Assembly (NCBI GenBank): GCA_910577665.1
Contig: CAJTOJ010000004.1
Span: 62,001 to 126,000 of the forward strand
Length of the DNA: 64,000 nucleotides
Direction: 5' to 3'
Source of the DNA: an uncultured Acetatifactor sp.
Lineage (GTDB): Bacteria > Bacillota > Clostridia > Lachnospirales > Lachnospiraceae
The position numbers and the translations under genes are program-made. This document shows positions 8,776 through 17,026 of the stretch, piece by piece. The stretch's first letter is position 1. Every line of letters begins with the position of its first letter. The notes below the pieces were generated by a model, which was not told the DNA's origin, searched no databases, and was given only the letters and a program-made list of their open reading frames with translations.

Positions 8776-9600
8776 ATGAGTGTTTTTATTACGGCAGAGA
8801 TCGGCATCAATCACAACGGGGATTTGCAGCTGGCCAGGCGTCTGATAGATGCAGCAGTAGTAGCAGGCTGTGACGCGGTGAAGTTCCAGAAGAGGACGGT
8901 GGACAAGGTCTATACACAGGAATTCCTGGACAGTCCCAGGAAGAGTCCCTGGGGGGAGACCCAGCGTGCCCAGAAAGAGGGACTGGAATTTGGCAGGGAT
9001 CAGTATGATGAACTAGACAGGTATTGTAGGGAGAAAGGCATCCAGTGGTTCGCCTCTGCCTGGGATGTGGATTCCCAGAGATTCCTGCGTCAATACGATT
9101 TGAAATACAATAAGGTGGCTTCCGCCATGCTTACAAAGGATGAACTGCTCCAGGAGATTGCATCGGAGGGGAGATATACCTTTATTGCCACTGGCATGAG
9201 TGTCATGGAAGAAATCGACCATGCGGTGGAGATCTTTGAGAAAGCAGGCTGTCCCTATGAACTGATGCATTGCAACAGCACCTATCCCATGCCTGTGGAG
9301 GATGCCAACCTAAAGCTGATTCATGTGCTTGCGCAGCGATATCATTGCAAGGTAGGCTACAGCGGCCATGAGGAAGGAACCCTGGTCAGTGCCCTGGCCG
9401 TGGCGGCGGGAGCCACATCCATTGAGCGTCATATCACCATGGACAGGAATATGTATGGCTCGGATCAGAAGGCCTCCATTGAAACCTATGAATTGTGTAA
9501 GCTGGTGAAGGATATCCGGGACGCGGAGAAGATTCTGGGAACTGGAGAGAAGTTTCTCACAGAGGCAGAGTCGCAGATCCGGAAGAAATTGCGAGGATAA
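8776..9600 (+). CDS. NeuB-like sialic acid/nonulosonate synthase family protein, short form
   Basis: This 274-residue TIM-barrel enzyme belongs to the NeuB family, which condenses phosphoenolpyruvate with an aldose to make a nonulosonic acid. Family motifs visible are AEIGINHNGD near the N-terminus, DAVKFQKR, FIATGMS, HCNSTYPMP and VGYSGHEEGT. The usual C-terminal antifreeze-like (SAF) domain of about 60 residues is absent: the protein ends shortly after the barrel (family length about 340). The ATG at 8776 is chosen because AGGAG lies seven bases upstream; a TTG six bases earlier is less well placed. No aminotransferase, NeuC/PseG-type hydrolase or CMP-sugar synthetase for a nonulosonate is visible in the window, so the product cannot be named. 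It is probably the first gene of the sigma-28-driven glycan operon. Confidence 0.85.
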   Translation: MSVFITAEIGINHNGDLQLARRLIDAAVVAGCDAVKFQKRTVDKVYTQEFLDSPRKSPWGETQRAQKEGLEFGRDQYDELDRYCREKGIQWFASAWDVDSQRFLRQYDLKYNKVASAMLTKDELLQEIASEGRYTFIATGMSVMEEIDHAVEIFEKAGCPYELMHCNSTYPMPVEDANLKLIHVLAQRYHCKVGYSGHEEGTLVSALAVAAGATSIERHITMDRNMYGSDQKASIETYELCKLVKDIRDAEKILGTGEKFLTEAESQIRKKLRG

Positions 9601-9676
9601 CGATCTACGGGTGTGTTGGAATATTGTTTTCTGACAGATGTTCTAAACATGCTCTGGCCTAAGGAGGGGGAAGACA

Positions 9677-10009
9677 ATGAAAAATGTAGACAGGCAGCGC
9701 CAGACGGACTATCTGCTGTTACATCATATAGTGGGCAAATATCTGGAGAAGTGTCTCAATGACAGTTCTGTGGCCCCCAGATATCTGGAACTGGAGACAA
9801 TAAAAGATATCGTGACACCGTTTCATGAGATAAAACCTTTGATACAGCGTGTTGAATGGCTTAGGGAGGAACATGTGGACGATCTTCTGCATTTCCTGGC
9901 CGCCAGCCATATGTCTGTGGAAGAACTGAAATGGGCCATTGATATGTTTGCCGTACAAAAACAGGAAGTAATCAACCGGATAGAAGCGAGAGCGTATGCC
10001 AATGAATAA
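9677..10009 (+). CDS. Small helical protein of unknown function
   Basis: I do not recognise this 110-residue protein. It has an excellent ribosome binding site (AAGGAGG) and overlaps the start of the next glycosyltransferase gene by 14 bases, so it is very likely translated. It is predicted to be all-helical, charged, and without a signal peptide or membrane segment. One possibility is a small partner of the glycosyltransferases; nothing in the sequence proves this. Confidence 0.7.
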   Translation: MKNVDRQRQTDYLLLHHIVGKYLEKCLNDSSVAPRYLELETIKDIVTPFHEIKPLIQRVEWLREEHVDDLLHFLAASHMSVEELKWAIDMFAVQKQEVINRIEARAYANE

Positions 10010-10661
10010 CAGAAAAATTGATTTTATCATATGTACGAATGACAGCAGACAGTTTGCAGAGTCCTGTCTGTATATCAATCATCTGGATATCCCTAAGGAC
10101 TATGAGGTAAATATTCTGGAAATCAGGGAAGCTGCCAGCATATTTGCAGGATATAATGAAGGAATGAACGCATCGGATGCCAAATATAAGGTATACATGC
10201 ATCATGATGTAAGGATTATAGACAGGAATTTTATCCATATCATGCTGGACAGATTTAAGAATCCTGCTGTGGGGATGCTGGGAGTGGTAGGTTGTACCAC
10301 GCTGAAAATACAGCCCTGGAAGTGGGATGCCGGAGCCATAGCGGAAACCATAGTGAGTAGTACCAGTATTCGTCATTTTGCGGAGGAGGAGACAGATAAA
10401 TATGTGAAGCAGATTGACGGACTTCTGATGGCTACCCAGTATGACCTTCCTTGGCGGGAAGACTGGTTTGGAGGATGGGATATATACGACCGTTCCCAGT
10501 GTCTGGAATTCTTGAAGGCCGGCTTCAAGATACTGGTACCAGGGCAGGAGCAGCCTATCTGCCTTCACGACTGCGGCGTGGCGGACCTGTCCGGTTATGC
10601 CCAGGTACATGAGCTGTTTCTGGAACACTATGCGGCGATGTTTATGCAGGATGCGGAGTAA
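9996..10661 (+). CDS. Glycosyltransferase-like protein (Glyco_tranf_2_5 / STELLO type)
   Basis: The 221-residue protein has the compact fold of bacterial GT2-like proteins of the Glyco_tranf_2_5 family. It has an IDFIICTND start (strand 1), GYNEGMNAS for acceptor and nucleotide binding, YMHHDVRIID in the position of the DxD site, GVVGCTTL, and a late segment with WFGGWDIYD and CLHDCGVADLSGY. The ATG at 9996 overlaps the preceding gene; a second ATG at 10002 is equally possible. It would act in the cytoplasm as a sugar transferase of this locus. Sugar donor and acceptor cannot be read from the sequence. Confidence 0.75.
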   Translation: MPMNNRKIDFIICTNDSRQFAESCLYINHLDIPKDYEVNILEIREAASIFAGYNEGMNASDAKYKVYMHHDVRIIDRNFIHIMLDRFKNPAVGMLGVVGCTTLKIQPWKWDAGAIAETIVSSTSIRHFAEEETDKYVKQIDGLLMATQYDLPWREDWFGGWDIYDRSQCLEFLKAGFKILVPGQEQPICLHDCGVADLSGYAQVHELFLEHYAAMFMQDAE

Positions 10662-10676
10662 ATAAGGGTGTTCCCA

Positions 10677-10805
10677 ATGTGCATATCTGCCGGTCAAGAT
10701 AATGAAAGTGACAAGACAGATCTGCTGGAAGCAATTGTATCTTATATTCAGATGGCAGAGGATCAACTGGATGAAATTGTTAAGTTGAAGGATAATAATG
10801 CATGA
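10677..10805 (+). CDS. 42-residue small protein, translationally coupled
   Basis: A short frame (MCISAGQDNESDK...DNNA) begins at an ATG about eight bases after a TAAGGG-like site and stops at TGA 10803-10805, which overlaps the ATG (10802) of the HAD-SIS gene in an ATGA arrangement. That overlap, together with a plausible amphipathic helix (LLEAIVSYIQMAEDQLDEIV), argues that it is translated. It may serve as a coupling leader or as a real small protein; I recognise no family. Confidence 0.5.
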   Translation: MCISAGQDNESDKTDLLEAIVSYIQMAEDQLDEIVKLKDNNA

Positions 10806-11860
10806 TAGAATTAATTGTATTAGACATTGACGGGGTTATCACGGACGGGACAGTGATCATTGATTCTTCCGGACGTGAGCAGAAGCAGATAAGTTTAAAG
10901 GATGTAGATGCGATCTTTGAACTTCACCGCAGAGGATACAAGCTGGCAGCCATTACTGGTGAGGATACAGAGATTGTAGGATATTTTGAGAAGCGTTTTC
11001 CCTGGAAATATTTTTACAGGGGCAGTAAGACCAAAAAGGAAGCCATGAAGCAGATCGAGGAAAGCACCGGTATCCATCGGAAGAATATCTGCTATGTGGG
11101 GGATGGAAAATATGATGTGGAACCCTTGACCTATGCGGGGCTGGGGCTATGTCCTGCCAATGCAATAGACAGGGCGAAGCGTGCAGCAGATATTATCCTA
11201 CAGAATAATGGCGGCAGGGGCTGTCTCTGGGAACTGCTCTCTATTCTGGAAAAATACAATGATGGGACAACTCCTCACAATTACTTTTACCACAGACTGG
11301 AAGAGCATGGGGATATCTTCAAGAGCATGGCGTCTGACCAGCTGCTGACGGATGCTGTGATGGGGATCGCAGGGAGGATCTTGGAACTGCTTCCAAAGGG
11401 AGGACAGATCTTTCTGTGCGGGAACGGTGGCAGTGCGGCAGATGCCCAGCACATTGCCACGGAATTTATCAGCCGTTTTTATAAGGATCGTCCGGCCATG
11501 AATGCAGAGGCGCTGACGGTAAATACTTCTACGCTGACAGCCATCGGAAACGATTACAGTTATGAGAGGGTATTTGCCAGACAACTGGAGGGCAAAGGAA
11601 AAGCGGGAGATATACTCATTGGGATCTCCACAAGCGGCCGCTCCAAGAATGTATTGGAGGCGCTGCGATGTGCGAAAAAAAACGGACTGACTGGGGTTAT
11701 GCTCATGGGAGATCATGAAGTGCCGGAACTGGATGAATTGTGTGAATATGTGGTGAAAGTGCCGTCTAAGATTACGCCCAGAATACAGGAGGCCCATATT
11801 TTTGTCGGGCATGTCATTGCGGAATATGTGGAACACAAACTGTTTGGAGAAGAGTCATGA
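10802..11860 (+). CDS. Fusion of KdsC-like HAD phosphatase and GmhA-like SIS isomerase
   Basis: The 352-residue protein joins two sugar-phosphate enzymes. Residues 1-165 are a KdsC/NeuA-C-type HAD phosphatase (VLDIDGVITDG with nucleophile Asp8 and Asp10, AAITGEDTE, and the acidic motif YVGDGKYDVE). Residues about 180-350 are a SIS domain of the phosphoheptose isomerase type (CGNGGSAADAQHIATEF, then IGISTSGRSKNVL). GmhA converts sedoheptulose 7-phosphate to D-glycero-D-manno-heptose 7-phosphate, and a HAD phosphatase removes a phosphate in heptose or ulosonate routes. The fusion suggests channeling in one sugar-phosphate pathway that feeds this cluster. It overlaps the small frame before it (ATGA) and the TPP enzyme after it (ATGA), so the three are translationally coupled. 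Confidence 0.87.
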   Translation: MIELIVLDIDGVITDGTVIIDSSGREQKQISLKDVDAIFELHRRGYKLAAITGEDTEIVGYFEKRFPWKYFYRGSKTKKEAMKQIEESTGIHRKNICYVGDGKYDVEPLTYAGLGLCPANAIDRAKRAADIILQNNGGRGCLWELLSILEKYNDGTTPHNYFYHRLEEHGDIFKSMASDQLLTDAVMGIAGRILELLPKGGQIFLCGNGGSAADAQHIATEFISRFYKDRPAMNAEALTVNTSTLTAIGNDYSYERVFARQLEGKGKAGDILIGISTSGRSKNVLEALRCAKKNGLTGVMLMGDHEVPELDELCEYVVKVPSKITPRIQEAHIFVGHVIAEYVEHKLFGEES

Positions 11861-13629
11861 GAAAACTGTCGGATTATGTATTTGATTTTCTGAAAGAAAA
11901 GGGAGTGAAGCATGTCTTTATGCTGCCGGGAGGAGGCGCCATGCACCTGGACGATTCTGTGGGAAAGTCTGGGATGGAATATATCTGTACCTTGCACGAG
12001 CAGGCAGCGGCAGTGGCGGCGGAAGCTTACGCCCAGCATACCAATGAGATCGGTGTCTGCTTGACCACTTCCGGCCCGGGGGCTACCAATGCCATTACTG
12101 GCGTAACAGCCGGGTGGATCGATTCCACTCCCATGTTTATCCTTTCCGGACAGGCGAAGCGTTCTGATCTGGTGGGGAATACCGGGGTCCGGCAGATCGG
12201 CTCCCAGGAAGTACAGATCATTGACATGATAAAGCCTGTTACCAAATATGCCGTACAGGTGATGGAACCAACAGAGATCCGATATCATATGGAACGGGCT
12301 TATTATGAGGCGAAGAGTGGCAGGCCTGGACCGGTATGGCTGTCCATTCCTTTGGATGTGCAGGCGGCCATGATTGAGCCGGAGGAACTGCAGGGATATG
12401 AGCCGGAACCGGAAGAGAAGCCGGATCTGACGAACGCCCTGGAGAAGACCCTGGCATTGTTGAAGGGTGCTGAAAAACCGGTAATTCTGGCAGGAAACGG
12501 CATCAAGCTTTCCGGAGCCACAGAAGATTTCTACAGGTTGCTGGAAGTGCTCCCCATCCCGGTGCTCACCACATGGAAGACTATTGATATGATGGGGGAA
12601 GAGGATGCACTGTATGTGGGACATCCTGGCGGCATGGGAGACCGGGGGGCAAATCTGATCCTGCAGTCAGCGGATGTGCTGCTGTCTATCGGGAGCCGTC
12701 TGGATACCAGTCTGACAGCTTTCAATGAGCCGCATTTTGGTATGTCTGCCAGGAAAGTGATTATTGATGTGGACCGGCATGAGCTGGACCGCATGAAACT
12801 GGAACAGGTGGAAGTAAAGCTGGCCTGCGATGCGGGAGAGTTTATCCAGGCACTTTACCAGAAGGCAGCAGGGAATGAGGATATACAGAGAAGGCAGACT
12901 ATCTGGGGAGAATGGAATGCCTATGGGCATGAGTTGCGCAGAAAATATCCCTCGGTCACAGAGGAACATAGAAAGGTGCAGGGAGTGGTAAGTGCCTATT
13001 ATTTTACGGAACTGCTCTGCCGGCATACAACGGCTGAAGATGTGATTGTTCCGGAAAGTTCCGGGGCAGCAGGGGAGATTACTTATCAGGCATTCCGGCC
13101 GAAGCGGGGGCAGAAGATGAAAAATGCCGCAGGGCTCGGTTCCATGGGTTTCGGGCTGCCCTATTCCATTGGCGCCTGTCTTGCCAACGGCTGTAGAAGA
13201 ACCATCTTGATCAACGGGGACGGCGCCTTCCAGATGAATATCCAGGAACTGGAGACACTGGTCCGCTTGAACCTTCCTGTGAAGATCTTTATCTGGAATA
13301 ATGAAGGATATGCCAGCATCCGATCCATGCAGAACAATAATTTCGGCGGATTTCAAGTGGCCAGCGGGAAATCCAGCGGCCTAAGTATGCCGGATACGGT
13401 GAAGGTGGCAGCGGCTTACGGGCTGAAAACATTCCGTATCTCGGATAATGTCCAATTGGAAGAACAGATAGGGACAGTGCTGGATGCGGAAGGCCCCGTG
13501 CTCTGCGAACTGGTGATTTCACCGGAGGAGACGGTGTCTCCCAGAGCCAAGACCATCGTTCATGAGGATGGAACCCTAGAGTCTTATCCCCTGGAGAGGA
13601 TGTGGCCGGTGATCTTGTGTTGTGAATAG
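11857..13629 (+). CDS. TPP-dependent acetolactate synthase-like enzyme
   Basis: The 590-residue protein has the three-domain layout of the acetolactate synthase/benzaldehyde lyase superfamily. The N-terminal Pyr domain carries CTLHEQAAAVAAEAYA (with the cofactor-activating Glu) and TTSGPGATNAITG; a central Rossmann domain follows; the C-terminal PP domain has the TPP motif INGDGAFQMN...WNN. It lies in an operon with a NeuB-like and a HAD-SIS protein rather than with ilvC or ilvN, and no regulatory subunit is present, so branched-chain amino acid synthesis is unlikely. In polysaccharide loci a homologous enzyme (YerE) adds a two-carbon branch from pyruvate to a CDP-3,6-dideoxy-4-ketohexose. 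CDP-dideoxyhexose genes do occur 32 kb downstream, so a similar role is possible but unproven. The start overlaps the preceding stop (ATGA). Confidence 0.83.
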   Translation: MRKLSDYVFDFLKEKGVKHVFMLPGGGAMHLDDSVGKSGMEYICTLHEQAAAVAAEAYAQHTNEIGVCLTTSGPGATNAITGVTAGWIDSTPMFILSGQAKRSDLVGNTGVRQIGSQEVQIIDMIKPVTKYAVQVMEPTEIRYHMERAYYEAKSGRPGPVWLSIPLDVQAAMIEPEELQGYEPEPEEKPDLTNALEKTLALLKGAEKPVILAGNGIKLSGATEDFYRLLEVLPIPVLTTWKTIDMMGEEDALYVGHPGGMGDRGANLILQSADVLLSIGSRLDTSLTAFNEPHFGMSARKVIIDVDRHELDRMKLEQVEVKLACDAGEFIQALYQKAAGNEDIQRRQTIWGEWNAYGHELRRKYPSVTEEHRKVQGVVSAYYFTELLCRHTTAEDVIVPESSGAAGEITYQAFRPKRGQKMKNAAGLGSMGFGLPYSIGACLANGCRRTILINGDGAFQMNIQELETLVRLNLPVKIFIWNNEGYASIRSMQNNNFGGFQVASGKSSGLSMPDTVKVAAAYGLKTFRISDNVQLEEQIGTVLDAEGPVLCELVISPEETVSPRAKTIVHEDGTLESYPLERMWPVILCCE

Positions 13630-13691
13630 CGAAGCGGATTATGGAGAGGAACTTCAGTCAGCGGAATGGGGTGTTGTAGTAGCATATGGCT

Positions 13692-14590
13692 GACAGGGGA
13701 AAGGAATAATCAGGATGGCAGATACGGTATTGGCGCAAGTGGAGCAAAAAGTACAGTCAGCTTTACTAAATGGGAAATATGACATAGCCCGGGAGATGAT
13801 GGAAAGGGAGGGCAGTCGGATTAGGCCTGTTTACCGGGCAATTTATGCAGCTTCCCTTGCGTTTGCGGTGGGCGATGCGAGCCTGGCCTGGGAAGCCATT
13901 ACGGAAGGGCTGCGCCTGGATGGACATAACTATGAGTTGTACATGCTGTTGGGAGAGTATTATGCGCCGAAGAATCTCCGGCAGGCATATCTGTGTTATG
14001 AAAATGCTCTGTTTTACTGTAATGATGAAGCAGACAGCGCACAGATCCGTATGGTTTTGGAGCAGTTTTTAGAACAGGGCGAGCATGTGCCGAAGACAGC
14101 CATTGTAATTCTTTCCTATAATCTGCTGGATATGACCAGGGACTGTATTGACAGTATACGGGAGACGACTCCGGAGAGTGCGCGGGAAATCATCGTAGTG
14201 GACAATGCTTCCGTGGACGGCAGCGCGGAGTGGCTGAAGAAGCAGAAAGATATCAAGCTTCTCTGTAATACCGAGGACAAGGGATTTCCCGCAGGCTGTA
14301 ACCAGGGAGTCAGACTGGCAGAGAAGGATTCAGATATATTCCTTCTGAATAATGATACACTGATGACGGACAACGCGCTGTTTTGGCTCCGCATGGGATT
14401 GTATGAGAGCGGAGAGGTGGGGAGTGTGGGAAGTGTTTCCAACCATGTGTCCAATTTCCAGGCAGTGGTGGAGGACGGGAAGAGCAGGAGGGAATATCTG
14501 GAGTATGCAAGGCAGATCAATATTCCTGTGACAAAGCCTTATCTCAATAAGCTGTATCTGGTGGGGTTCGCAATTATACTAAAAAGGACT
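13692..14590 (+). repeat. Paralogous repeat, copy 1 (5' part of duplicated 890-residue gene)
   Basis: The last 23 bases before the start codon and the first roughly 870 coding bases match 27017-27915 closely by eye (about 85 percent). From about 14580 onward this copy becomes AT-rich and diverges faster at synonymous sites. Confidence 0.75.
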
Positions 14591-16387
14591 GTTATAAATC
14601 AAATTGGCTTGTTGGATGAACGTTTTTCTCCAGGTAGCTGGGAGGATAATGATATTTGTCTGAGGATAAACCTGGCTGGGTATCGTAATGTACTCTGTAA
14701 AAATAGTTTTATTATTCATTGCGGCAGCAAGACTTTTAAAAGGGAGAGATCGCAATACGGAGATGTTTCGACGGTAAACAAGAAAAAATTTTTTGATAAA
14801 TGGTCTGCCATACATCTGGATCCCAATAACTATATGTATATCCGGACGGATTTGATTCCTTTTATAGAGGAAGAGCGTAATGTATCTGATAATCTGGCCA
14901 TTATGGTGGTAGGTACAGGGTGCGGCGCGTTTTTGAGCTATTTGCAGGAACGGTTTCCGAATGGGCAAATATACGGAATGGAGCCACATATGTATATGGC
15001 GCAGGTTGCAGACAGGATTGCGGATACAATTTATGCAGACCTAAATAAATGGAGCGGAGATGAATTTGCGGAAACCTTTGACATTATTGTCCTCAATGAC
15101 ATATTAGAACGAACCAGGAAGCCGGAATATGTGTTGAAAGAACTTGTTAAAATGATTAAGGCAGATGGAAAACTGGTTATTAGTTTTGCAAACAGTCTGC
15201 ATTATTCCAGGATATCAGGAAGAGAGCAGAACCAATATTCCTTCAGCCGCGCACAAGCAGAAAAGATTCTTTCATCAGCTAAGCTTACAGTGAATGTATG
15301 GAAATATACCATGCATGTTGAAGAGCCAGATGAACTGGACAGAAAGCTGGATGAGATAAAAAATATATATCCGGAGGCAACAAAGGTTGATATACTTGCC
15401 TATCAATGGATAAATGTGGTAGAAAAACAAAGGACAGATATACGGTTTGACGGCAGGATGGCCGTATGTGTTCCTACCTGTGAACGTCCTCAAATTGTGG
15501 AGGAGGTGCTTGAACATAGTGCGGAAACATATCACCGTTATGGGTTGGATATCTATTATTTTGATAGCAGTAGAAACGAGGATACAAAGAAGCTCATTGA
15601 GTCCTGGCAGAAAAGAGGATATGATAATCTGTATTATATTGCGGTAGATCCACAGATGTACGTAGGAAGAAAACTGGAGCATGTTCTTATGATGGACGGC
15701 ATTCAGAAAGAGTATGATTATATGTGGTATTGTAAAGACAGAGTCTGGTGTTTGGAGAGGACACTTAGGCTGATGTATAGAGCAATGGCAGAGGATCCGG
15801 ATATTCTTTTTCTGGATGAAGGACATCGGGACTGTATGCATGAGATAACAGTATGTAAGGATGCAAATGCATTTTATCATCGATGCGGAGATTATGCAAC
15901 ATCAATAGATACTACTATTTATAATGTAAATACAATATTGAGAAACAATTTTAAACTGGAAGAATTTCATCAAAGACATGGTGTATACAGTGATTCTTTT
16001 TTTCATTTTCTTGTTTTGTTTGAACAATTGGCAAAAATAGAGAATCCAATAATATGTCTGTTGGCCGGTCAAAATGTTACAATTATGAATTCGTACAGAT
16101 ATCGGGAAAATCAGAGACTGCAATCTCTTGAAACCTGGGTAAATCGTTGGATACAGACGAATGAATCACTGCCAGACTGCTACAAAAACAAAGACTTTGT
16201 GATTAAAAAGGGAGCTTCTTTTCCTTGGTTGATGGGAAATGTCAATTTATTAGTGGAATGGCACAAAAAAGGAGTGCTGAATCCGAAATATTATGAAGAG
16301 ATTAAGGGAAAATGGGAACGTGTATCTGATATTCCGCTTGAGATACTTCGTAGAGTTGCATATGGGGAATATACGGAACGGGTATAG
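13715..16387 (+). CDS. Three-domain GT2-methyltransferase-GT protein, copy A
   Basis: An 890-residue cytoplasmic protein. Residues 1-125 form TPR-like helices. Residues about 128-390 are a GT2 domain (IVILSYNLLDMTRDC, VVDNASVDGS, LLNNDTLMTD as the DxD-type site near 212, and GSWEDNDICLRI). Residues about 393-510 are a class I SAM methyltransferase-like domain (VVGTGCGAFLSYL, GMEPH, FDIIVLNDILE). Residues about 585-890 look like a second glycosyltransferase domain starting MAVCVPTCERPQIV. A paralogue of identical length lies at 27040-29712. Such fusions build and methylate an oligosaccharide on one scaffold. Composition changes inside the gene: the 5' third resembles its neighbours, while the rest is AT-rich (for example 16021-16080 has about 21 G or C in 60). 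Confidence 0.85.
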   Translation: MADTVLAQVEQKVQSALLNGKYDIAREMMEREGSRIRPVYRAIYAASLAFAVGDASLAWEAITEGLRLDGHNYELYMLLGEYYAPKNLRQAYLCYENALFYCNDEADSAQIRMVLEQFLEQGEHVPKTAIVILSYNLLDMTRDCIDSIRETTPESAREIIVVDNASVDGSAEWLKKQKDIKLLCNTEDKGFPAGCNQGVRLAEKDSDIFLLNNDTLMTDNALFWLRMGLYESGEVGSVGSVSNHVSNFQAVVEDGKSRREYLEYARQINIPVTKPYLNKLYLVGFAIILKRTVINQIGLLDERFSPGSWEDNDICLRINLAGYRNVLCKNSFIIHCGSKTFKRERSQYGDVSTVNKKKFFDKWSAIHLDPNNYMYIRTDLIPFIEEERNVSDNLAIMVVGTGCGAFLSYLQERFPNGQIYGMEPHMYMAQVADRIADTIYADLNKWSGDEFAETFDIIVLNDILERTRKPEYVLKELVKMIKADGKLVISFANSLHYSRISGREQNQYSFSRAQAEKILSSAKLTVNVWKYTMHVEEPDELDRKLDEIKNIYPEATKVDILAYQWINVVEKQRTDIRFDGRMAVCVPTCERPQIVEEVLEHSAETYHRYGLDIYYFDSSRNEDTKKLIESWQKRGYDNLYYIAVDPQMYVGRKLEHVLMMDGIQKEYDYMWYCKDRVWCLERTLRLMYRAMAEDPDILFLDEGHRDCMHEITVCKDANAFYHRCGDYATSIDTTIYNVNTILRNNFKLEEFHQRHGVYSDSFFHFLVLFEQLAKIENPIICLLAGQNVTIMNSYRYRENQRLQSLETWVNRWIQTNESLPDCYKNKDFVIKKGASFPWLMGNVNLLVEWHKKGVLNPKYYEEIKGKWERVSDIPLEILRRVAYGEYTERV

Positions 16388-16404
16388 AAGAGGAGGATAT
16401 GTAT

Positions 16405-16980
16405 TTGAATATATATGATATATCCAAAGAAATTTTTTCCTTGAAAGCATATCCGGGGGATCCGGAGCCGGGTAAAGAAAATTGGTTTTCCATGGAAAGG
16501 GGAGATCCGTGTAATGTGACTAAGCTATATATGGGAAGCCATTCTGGGACACACATAGATGCACCCAGGCATTTTATGAAGAATGGTAAAGATGCCGCGG
16601 CAGTTCCGCTGGAAAAATGTATGGGGTACTGCCAGGTGGTACATTACAACGGGAAAATCGGAAATGACTTTTGGATGAGACGATTAGAGAACGGCGTAGA
16701 TAAGCTTCTAATCCGCGGGGATGTTCTGATAGACATGGACGCGGCAGAGAATATGGTGAGATATCATCTGAATCTAATAGGGGTTGAGAATGCTACAGTG
16801 GGAGATCAGACATGCCAGAAACAGGTTCATGAAATATTGCTTGGGAATGAAATTGTGATTTTGGAGAATCTGCAGCTTGCGGAGGTGGAAGAAGGAAAAT
16901 ACTTTCTGGCGGCGCAGCCGTTAAAGATGCGGGAAGTGGATGGCTCACCGGTACGTGCGGTTCTCTTGAAAGGCTTGTAG
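16405..16980 (+). CDS. Cyclase/kynurenine formamidase-family hydrolase
   Basis: The protein (191 residues from the TTG at 16405) carries the metal-binding motif of the cyclase family (PF04199), HSGTHIDAPRHF, and the later GVENATVGDQ and ILENLQL segments of KynB-like enzymes. Family members hydrolyse N-formyl amides or cyclic amides with a metal-activated water. No tryptophan catabolism genes are nearby, so in this cluster it may deacylate or cyclise a sugar substituent; that is inference. The TTG start is preferred because AGGAGG (16391-16396) lies eight bases before it, whereas the ATG at 16399 is only two bases away. Confidence 0.75.
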   Translation: MNIYDISKEIFSLKAYPGDPEPGKENWFSMERGDPCNVTKLYMGSHSGTHIDAPRHFMKNGKDAAAVPLEKCMGYCQVVHYNGKIGNDFWMRRLENGVDKLLIRGDVLIDMDAAENMVRYHLNLIGVENATVGDQTCQKQVHEILLGNEIVILENLQLAEVEEGKYFLAAQPLKMREVDGSPVRAVLLKGL

Positions 16981-17026
16981 GATGGTAGATTTTTGTCATT
17001 GCAGTAGATTGAAAGGGCGGTCAAAA

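Noticed and set aside
11857..13629. Housekeeping acetolactate synthase (ilvB)
   Set aside because: No ilvN, ilvC or other amino acid genes are nearby, and it is translationally coupled to sugar-phosphate enzymes.
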